DNA from: an uncultured bacterium
GTDB taxonomy: Bacteria; Patescibacteriota; Patescibacteriia; UBA1558; GWA2-36-10
Assembly (NCBI GenBank): GCA_903876815.1
Contig: CAIRBL010000089.1
Span: forward strand, 1-13,307
Direction of reading: 5' to 3'
DNA: 13,307 bases
Part shown: one piece after another, positions 6,812 through 11,604 of the stretch
How the letters are laid out: each line of letters starts with the position of its first letter
Numbering within the stretch: position 1 is the first letter of the stretch
Made by a program: the position numbers and the translations under genes
Notes under the pieces: model-generated
What the model was told of the DNA's origin: nothing
What the model saw: the letters and a program-made list of their open reading frames with translations, nothing else
The model's database searches: none

Positions 6812-7866
6812 AAATAGATTTATTTGATTATTATTTACCAAAATATTTGATTGCTCAAGAGCAAGTGAAGCCTCGAGATCATTCCAAGCTCTTGGTCATG
6901 GATAAAATTACTGGCGAACTTCAAGATGCTCATTTTTATGATATCTTGAATTTTTTAGACAGCAACGACGTTTTAGTTTTAAATGAAACTAAAGTTTTTC
7001 CCAGTCGTTTGTATGGTAGAAAATTGACTGGTGCTAAGGTGGAAGTTTTTTTAGCTAAAAAAATAAATGCTGATTCTTGGGAATGCTTAGTTGGTGGACG
7101 AGCTTTGAAAATAGGTGATAAAATTTATTTTGACAAAAAACTGATAGGTGAGATTATTAGTGATCAAGGAAAAATAAAAAAAGTAAAATTTAATTTTGCC
7201 GGAGATGATTTTTTAAAAATAGTAGAGAGAATTGGACATACGCCATTGCCGCCGTATATCAAAACTGAAGATAGTGCTCATATTAAAAAAGACTATCAAA
7301 CAGTTTTTGCAAAAACTACTGGTTCAGTAGCAGCGCCAACTGCTGGCTTACACTTTACGCCAGCCTTATTAAAAAAAATTGAAAAAGCGGGGATTAAAAT
7401 TTTGCAAGTTACTTTACACGTAGGACTTGGTACTTTTGCGCCAGTAGAGGTAGAGGACATCACTCAACATAAGATACATAGTGAATGGGCTAGTATAGAT
7501 AAGGCTACAGCTCAAAAATTAAATCAATATAAAAAAGCTGGTAAAAAAATAGTGGCCGTTGGTACGACCGCTGCAAGATCCTTAGAGGCTTTTTCCGCCA
7601 GAGCCGGATCCGCCTCTGGCGGAAGTGATACATATATTTTAGAGTCGGGAGAGAAATGGGTAAATATTTATATTTATCCAGGAGTAAAATTCAAATTTGT
7701 GGATAGTTTGATTACCAATTTTCACTTACCAAAAAGTTCATTACTTTTTATGGTTTCTGCTTTGGCTGGGCGAGAAAATATTCTCAAAGCTTATCAGCAT
7801 GCAGTAAAAAATAGCTATCGGTTTTTTTCTTTTGGTGACGCTATGCTGATAAAAGATTTGAAATAA
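6808..7866 (+). CDS. queA: S-adenosylmethionine:tRNA ribosyltransferase-isomerase QueA
   Basis: QueA transfers and isomerises the ribosyl part of SAM onto preQ1-tRNA to give epoxyqueuosine, the substrate of QueH. I start it at 6808, not at an in-frame ATG at 6766 inside queH. The 6808 start gives 352 residues, begins with the family-typical 'MKIDLFDYYLP', and forms a 4-base ATGA overlap. Conserved blocks include 'LNETKVFPSRLYG' near 59-71, 'RIGHTPLPPYIK' near 141-152, 'GSVAAPTAGLHFT' (172-184), 'LHVGLGTFAPV' (203-213) and 'TNFHLPKSS' (303-311). After 'GTTAARSLEAF' (252-262) there is an extra Ser/Gly/Ala-rich stretch, residues 263-274, encoded by a GC-rich palindrome (separate entry). The blocks on both sides are intact, so the enzyme is probably active. 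tgt, often next door, is absent. Confidence 0.95.
   Translation: MKIDLFDYYLPKYLIAQEQVKPRDHSKLLVMDKITGELQDAHFYDILNFLDSNDVLVLNETKVFPSRLYGRKLTGAKVEVFLAKKINADSWECLVGGRALKIGDKIYFDKKLIGEIISDQGKIKKVKFNFAGDDFLKIVERIGHTPLPPYIKTEDSAHIKKDYQTVFAKTTGSVAAPTAGLHFTPALLKKIEKAGIKILQVTLHVGLGTFAPVEVEDITQHKIHSEWASIDKATAQKLNQYKKAGKKIVAVGTTAARSLEAFSARAGSASGGSDTYILESGEKWVNIYIYPGVKFKFVDSLITNFHLPKSSLLFMVSALAGRENILKAYQHAVKNSYRFFSFGDAMLIKDLK
7593..7624. repeat. GC-rich palindromic element inserted in frame in queA
   Basis: Perfect 11-bp arms TTCCGCCAGAG (7593-7603) and CTCTGGCGGAA (7614-7624) flank a centre containing the 8-bp palindrome CGGATCCG (7605-7612). The whole 32 bp is symmetric except for one C-C mismatch pair (7604/7613). 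It is far richer in GC than the surrounding gene. It encodes 'SARAGSASGG' between two conserved QueA blocks, where many QueA proteins have a variable loop. It resembles dispersed palindromic elements that insert into genes without breaking the frame, such as the Rickettsia palindromic elements; only one copy is seen here. Confidence 0.7.
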
Positions 7867-7883
7867 CCCGGTATTCGTCGGGT
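7866..7883 (+). other. small hairpin right after the queA stop
   Basis: ACCCG (7866-7870) pairs with CGGGT (7879-7883) over an 8-base loop. It starts at the last base of the queA stop codon and precedes the main terminator by 9 bases. It may help protect the 3' end or be incidental. Confidence 0.35.
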
Positions 7884-7892
7884 GTAGCGCAT

Positions 7893-7930
7893 AAACTCCA
7901 CCCAGAAGCCCTTCTGGATGGAGTTTTTAT
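7893..7930 (+). terminator. intrinsic terminator of the ruvB-queH-queA operon
   Basis: AAACTCCA (7893-7900) pairs with TGGAGTTT (7919-7926), and inside it CCAGAAG (7902-7908) pairs with CTTCTGG (7911-7917), with one C-A mismatch between the two helices. A short T-run ends the element (TTTTTAT). The rest of the stretch to 8110 is AT-rich with no convincing gene or RNA. Confidence 0.88.
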
Positions 7931-8110
7931 AATACTTCCATGTTCTTGCTATTCAATTGTAAGTACTTTCTTTTGTTACTTTTGTCAACTTATTTTTATA
8001 ATTACTTTGCCAATCTTATAGCTGGCTATTTCAGTTGAACTAAAAAGTAGAAATTGATTCGAAAGTAAGATAATGAACTATGACTTTATTATAATAGCAT
8101 TTTTTAAATT

Positions 8111-9172
8111 TTAATTAAAGTAGAAGTGAACGGTGTCGCCGTCTTGCATGACGTACTCCTTACCTTCCATGCGCATGAGGCCTAATTCTTTAGCTTTAGT
8201 CCAAGATTCAGCTTTTAATAAATCATGACAGTTGATTACTTCGGCTCGGATAAAGCCTTTTTCAAAATCAGTGTGAATGACGCCAGCGGCTTGAGGAGCT
8301 TTGGTGCCACGGCTTATGGTCCAAGCCTTTGTTTCTTCGGGGCCAGTTGTTATAAAAGTGATTAAATTTAGTAATTGATAGCTTTTTTGAATCAAATTAT
8401 TTAGGCCAGTATTTTTAATGCCCAATTCTTGTAAATAGATCTGTGCTTCCGCTGGCTCTAGCTCTGATAATTCTGCTTCTAGCTTGGCACAAATACTGAC
8501 GGCGTTGGCTGGTAATTGTAAATCTTTGTTTAAATCATTTTCAGCAATATTGTATAAATATATAATAGGCTTGATGCTCAATAAATTGAGTTGTTTTAAA
8601 ATTTTGTATTCTTCTTGTTCCCAAATTTCTGCTGATAACAAAGTTTCGCTTTCCAAAATATTTTTTGCTTTTTCAATTACAGCTTTTTCTTGATTTAATT
8701 CTTTTTCGTAAGCACCTTTCATTTTACTAACCACTTTACTTAAGTGTTTTGTTACTGTTTCTAGGTCAGCTAAAATTAATTCTAAATTAATCACTTGCTT
8801 GTCATCTTCAGGATCAATTTTGCCGCCAACGTGAATAACATTTGGATCAGAAAAATGTCTAACAACTTGAACAATGGCATCTACTTCTCGGATGTGTGAT
8901 AAAAATTTATTGCCTAAGCCTTCTCCAGTTGAGGCGCCTTTGACAAGACCAGCTATATCTACAAATTCAATCGTGGTTGGCACGATTTTAGCAGAGCTTG
9001 ACATAACGCTTAATTTATTTAAGCGTTCATCGGGTACAGCAACTACACCCACATTAGGATCTATGGTACAGAATGGGTAATTAGCAGCCTCAACCTTATT
9101 TTTAGTTAAGGCTTGAAAAAGGGTAGATTTGCCAACATTTGGTAAGCCGACGATGCCTAAAGAAAATGACAT
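8111..9172 (-). CDS. ychF: ribosome-associated ATPase YchF (OLA1 family)
   Basis: YchF is a TRAFAC-class P-loop protein that prefers ATP over GTP and associates with ribosomes; in E. coli it is tied to oxidative-stress control. The 353-residue length is slightly below the usual 363. Visible are the P-loop 'GLPNVGKST' (9-17), 'NYPFCTIDPNVG' (31-42) with Cys35 at the redox-relevant E. coli position, 'VDIAGLVKGASTGEGLGNKF' (71-90), and 'NIAEND' (208-213) in place of the GTPase NKxD motif, as is normal for YchF. A helical coiled coil spans about 135-200. The C-terminal TGS-type domain has 'TKAPQAAGVIHTDFEKGFI'. There is no SD before the ATG at 9172. It appears to be transcribed alone from a promoter embedded in an inverted repeat. 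Confidence 0.96.
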   Translation of the reverse strand: MSFSLGIVGLPNVGKSTLFQALTKNKVEAANYPFCTIDPNVGVVAVPDERLNKLSVMSSSAKIVPTTIEFVDIAGLVKGASTGEGLGNKFLSHIREVDAIVQVVRHFSDPNVIHVGGKIDPEDDKQVINLELILADLETVTKHLSKVVSKMKGAYEKELNQEKAVIEKAKNILESETLLSAEIWEQEEYKILKQLNLLSIKPIIYLYNIAENDLNKDLQLPANAVSICAKLEAELSELEPAEAQIYLQELGIKNTGLNNLIQKSYQLLNLITFITTGPEETKAWTISRGTKAPQAAGVIHTDFEKGFIRAEVINCHDLLKAESWTKAKELGLMRMEGKEYVMQDGDTVHFYFN

Positions 9173-9204
9173 AATACATTATTTTAGCTTGATTAACGTT
9201 TTTT

Positions 9205-9234
9205 ATTTAAACATAAAGTTCGAGCTCCTGTCAA
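9205..9234 (-). promoter_or_regulatory. candidate ychF promoter
   Basis: Minus strand TTGACA (9234-9229), 18-base spacer, TTAAAT (9210-9205) preceded by TGT (extended -10). Predicted start is near 9200, about 30 bases before the ychF ATG. The -35 box lies at the loop-arm boundary of the 9222-9249 inverted repeat. Confidence 0.5.
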
Positions 9235-9249
9235 TCAAGACAGGAGCTC
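9222..9249. repeat. perfect 11-bp inverted repeat between ychF and the 33-codon ORF
   Basis: GAGCTCCTGTC (9222-9232) and GACAGGAGCTC (9239-9249) are perfect complements over a 6-base loop. The stem is GC-rich. It lies 19 bases after the stop of the minus-strand 33-codon ORF, so it could end that transcript, though the T-run that follows is poor (CGAACTTTATGTTT). It also covers the ychF -35 box and could act as an operator. Confidence 0.6.
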
Positions 9250-9268
9250 ATGTGACGCCAGCTTTGTT

Positions 9269-9370
9269 TCACCATCGATAGCGTCTGGGCTGCCTATGGA
9301 TACGTTTCCAGATACCCAAAAGGAAACAGCCCACCCAGAAGCCCAGCGATTGCGCTTTCAAAGCAAACAT
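9269..9370 (-). CDS. possible 33-residue membrane peptide with strong Shine-Dalgarno
   Basis: A minus-strand ORF from ATG at 9370 to TGA at 9269 encodes 33 residues. It starts 'MFALKAQSLGFWVGCFLLGI', with a hydrophobic segment at about 9-21, and then a strongly basic tail 'WKRIHRQPRRYRW'. This pattern, a short membrane helix with a cationic end, is seen in small membrane proteins and type I toxins; no family is recognised. In favour: AGGAGG lies 4 bases before the ATG, a promoter-like sequence lies upstream, a stable hairpin lies just after the stop, and hand-counted GC is 51% against a low-GC background. Against: it is very short, and the same DNA can form stem-loops that suggest a non-coding RNA. 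It is divergent from the helicase gene and upstream of ychF on the same strand. Confidence 0.45.
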   Translation of the reverse strand: MFALKAQSLGFWVGCFLLGIWKRIHRQPRRYRW

Positions 9371-9374
9371 TGTT

Positions 9375-9380
9375 CCTCCT
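9375..9380 (-). promoter_or_regulatory. Shine-Dalgarno of the 33-codon ORF
   Basis: Minus strand AGGAGG followed by AACA and ATG (9370-9368). The 4-base spacing is on the short side but workable. It is the main sequence reason to take the ORF seriously. Confidence 0.55.
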
Positions 9381-9403
9381 GACATAAAGATCGTGAAGTA
9401 TTA

Positions 9404-9432
9404 AGCATAAACTAAAATTTTAGATTAGCCAA
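9404..9432 (-). promoter_or_regulatory. candidate promoter of the 33-codon ORF
   Basis: Minus strand TTGGCT (9432-9427), 17-base spacer, TATGCT (9409-9404); each box matches consensus at 4 of 6 positions. It would give a leader of about 25 bases carrying the SD. It overlaps the -35 region of the divergent helicase promoter. Confidence 0.35.
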
Positions 9433-9454
9433 GACCAAGCTTTTGGGTTATAAT
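9425..9454 (+). promoter_or_regulatory. candidate promoter of the helicase gene
   Basis: A perfect TATAAT at 9449-9454 lies 27 bases before the helicase ATG; the best -35 match is TTAGCC (9425-9430) with an 18-base spacer. Predicted start is near 9461, leaving about 20 bases of A/T-rich leader without an SD. Confidence 0.55.
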
Positions 9455-9480
9455 ATTGGCACTTATTTATTCATACAAAA

Positions 9481-11535
9481 ATGTCCAAAATTGATTTTAA
9501 AAAAGAACTTAATACCGAACAATATAGAGTGGTTACTTCACCAAAAGGGCCGCATTTAGTTTTGGCTGGTGCAGGCTCTGGTAAAACTAGAACTTTGGTT
9601 TATCGGGTGGCCTATTTAGTTGAACAGGGAGTTAGTCCTGAAAAAATATTGCTTTTGACTTTTACCAATAAAGCAGCTAGTGAGATGATGAGTAGAGTGA
9701 CTGAGCTTTTGCAATGGAAGGATAAAAATAAATTACCTATTTGGGGAGGCACTTTTCATAGTTTAGCTAATCGTTTACTCAGATTCTATGGCGCTAAGAT
9801 TGGGGTAAAAAATAATTTTAATATTTTAGATGAAGATGATGCTAAATCTTTATTAAAAAATATTGTGGCTGATATTTTTGGTCACTTAAATAACAATCGT
9901 AAACCGAGTTCTGGTTTAGTAAAAGAAATTATTAGTTTTGCTACTAATTCTCAGATTACTATCAAAGAAAGTTTAGAAACTAAGTTTCCCGAATGGCAAA
10001 GCCTGACAGACTTATTTGAAAAAACAGCTGCGCAGTATATCTTACGCAAAAAAACATCCAATGTTTTGGATTTTGATGATTTACTTTTGTCGTGGCGTTT
10101 AATGACTATTGATCCAGATTTAGAAAAAATTTTTGCTCATAAATGGGAATACATTTTAGTAGATGAATATCAAGATACTAATACTTTGCAAGCAGAAATT
10201 GTGTTTAATTTGAGTAAAAGTCACCAAAATGTTTTGGTGGTAGGTGATGATGCTCAGAGCATCTATTCTTTTCGAGCTGCTAATATCCAAAATATTTTAG
10301 ATTTTCCCAAAGTCTTTCCGCAATGTCAGACATATAAACTAGAAACTAATTATCGTTCTACGCCAGAAATATTATTTTTGGCTAATGAAATTATTGCTAG
10401 CAATACGAAGCAATTTGCTAAAAATTTGCAAGCTGTTTTACCATCTTATACCAAGCCAGATTTGATTGCCTTAGAAAATAATTTACGAGAGTCTAAATGG
10501 ATAGCTGATAGAATAGAAAGCTTAATAGCCGAAGGTGTGCCAGCAGAAGAAATAGTTGTTTTATTTAGAGCTTCACATCATTCACAAAATTTAGAAATGG
10601 AGCTTAATCGTCGAGGTATACATTATCAAATGCGTGGTGGTTTAAAATTTTTTGATCGTGCACATATCAAAGATATTTTGGCTTGGATAAAAATTTTAGC
10701 TAACATTCAAGATGAAGTCGCTTGGTCAAGAGTATTAAATTTATATCCAGGCATTGGCCCGACAACCGCCCAAAAAATTTATCAAGCCGCTAGTCAATTA
10801 GAATCTTTAGCGGAGCTAGATAATTTGGGTATTAATTTGTCTAAGCTGGCTTTGGTGAGCTGGCAACAAATAGTAGCAGTTTTGAAAAATTTGTTTCAAC
10901 AGCAAAATGCTAATCCAGCCGAGTTGATTAGACTATTAAACAAAGAATATCAAGAGTATTTGACGGCACAATACCCAGACTATCGTCAGCGTCAGGAAGA
11001 CTTAGAACAATTGGCTATTTTTTCTGCCAGCTATCAAAATCTGGCTGAATTTTTAAGCGAAATAACTTTGCAAGAAAAATTTTCAGTTGATGATGATAAA
11101 AAGAAGCCAGGTCTTATTTTGAGTACTATTCATCAAGCCAAAGGTTTGGAGTGGCAGGCGGTTTTTTTGATGAACTTAACAAATAAATCATTGCCACATC
11201 CATTAGCTCAAACTGAAACAGAGCAAGAAGAAGAAAGGCGTTTGTTTTATGTGGCTGTTACTCGCGCTAAAAAATATTTGTATATGACTTATCCGATGTC
11301 TCAGTTTTCTTATGATGGCTACAAGAGTTTTCAGCCTAGTCCTTTTGTACAAAACATAGCTTCAGATTTTTTAAATTTAAATCATTTAGCTCGTACTAGT
11401 ATTTTAGCTCAAGTAGATAAAGTAGAGTACTCTTTTGAAGATACAGCGGGAGATTTTTGGGAGGAGGATACTACCGAAAAACCAAAGAAAAAAATTAAAC
11501 CCGGCTCCTTTTTACCGGAAATAGATGAATGGTAG
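9481..11535 (+). CDS. uvrD: UvrD/PcrA/Rep-family SF1A DNA helicase
   Basis: This is a 3'-to-5' superfamily 1A helicase of the kind used in nucleotide excision repair, mismatch repair or replication restart. The 684 residues carry all standard motifs: Q motif 'LNTEQYRVV' (10-18), Walker A 'AGAGSGKT' (29-36), Ia 'LTFTNKAA' (59-66), 'GTFHSLANRLL' (90-100), motif II 'VDEYQD' (227-232), motif III 'VVGDDAQSIYSFRAA' (253-267), motif IV 'ETNYRST' (288-294), and near the C-terminus 'STIHQAKGLEWQAVF' and 'RRLFYVAVTRAKK'. It is a little shorter than typical UvrD or PcrA (about 720), mostly at the C-terminus, which ends 'PGSFLPEIDEW'. Which subfamily (UvrD, PcrA, Rep) cannot be settled from motifs alone. 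It has its own promoter and terminator and no SD. Confidence 0.93.
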   Translation: MSKIDFKKELNTEQYRVVTSPKGPHLVLAGAGSGKTRTLVYRVAYLVEQGVSPEKILLLTFTNKAASEMMSRVTELLQWKDKNKLPIWGGTFHSLANRLLRFYGAKIGVKNNFNILDEDDAKSLLKNIVADIFGHLNNNRKPSSGLVKEIISFATNSQITIKESLETKFPEWQSLTDLFEKTAAQYILRKKTSNVLDFDDLLLSWRLMTIDPDLEKIFAHKWEYILVDEYQDTNTLQAEIVFNLSKSHQNVLVVGDDAQSIYSFRAANIQNILDFPKVFPQCQTYKLETNYRSTPEILFLANEIIASNTKQFAKNLQAVLPSYTKPDLIALENNLRESKWIADRIESLIAEGVPAEEIVVLFRASHHSQNLEMELNRRGIHYQMRGGLKFFDRAHIKDILAWIKILANIQDEVAWSRVLNLYPGIGPTTAQKIYQAASQLESLAELDNLGINLSKLALVSWQQIVAVLKNLFQQQNANPAELIRLLNKEYQEYLTAQYPDYRQRQEDLEQLAIFSASYQNLAEFLSEITLQEKFSVDDDKKKPGLILSTIHQAKGLEWQAVFLMNLTNKSLPHPLAQTETEQEEERRLFYVAVTRAKKYLYMTYPMSQFSYDGYKSFQPSPFVQNIASDFLNLNHLARTSILAQVDKVEYSFEDTAGDFWEEDTTEKPKKKIKPGSFLPEIDEW

Positions 11536-11541
11536 GATGTA

Positions 11542-11570
11542 AAAAAGAGAGCACGTGGCTCTCTTTTTAT
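11542..11570 (+). terminator. intrinsic terminator after the helicase gene
   Basis: AAAAAGAGAGC (11542-11552) and GCTCTCTTTTT (11558-11568) form a perfect 11-bp stem over a 5-base loop, with the T-run forming part of the stem. It lies 6 bases after the helicase stop. Confidence 0.9.
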
Positions 11571-11583
11571 AAATGTGTCAAAA

Positions 11584-11592
11584 TGTTATAAT
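11584..11592 (+). promoter_or_regulatory. extended -10 promoter of the secreted-protein gene
   Basis: TGTTATAAT combines a perfect TATAAT (11587-11592) with a TGn extension (11584-11586). The only DNA available for a -35 box is the T-run of the preceding terminator. Predicted start is near 11599, only about 6 bases before the first ATG (11605), so the message may be nearly leaderless. Confidence 0.5.
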
Positions 11593-11604
11593 AATATTAA
11601 ATAA

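Noticed and set aside
7940..8038. Possible 32-residue hydrophobic ORF (MFLLFNCK...) after the queA terminator
   Set aside because: It has no SD, its composition is what T-rich intergenic DNA gives by chance, and it starts right behind a terminator with only a TATAAT overlapping the terminator tail as promoter evidence.
7898..9344. Shared 14-mer CCACCCAGAAGCCC at 7898-7911 (terminator) and 9331-9344 (33-codon ORF)
   Set aside because: One identical 14-mer in 13 kb is not far from chance, and its flanks do not match, so I do not call it a repeat family.
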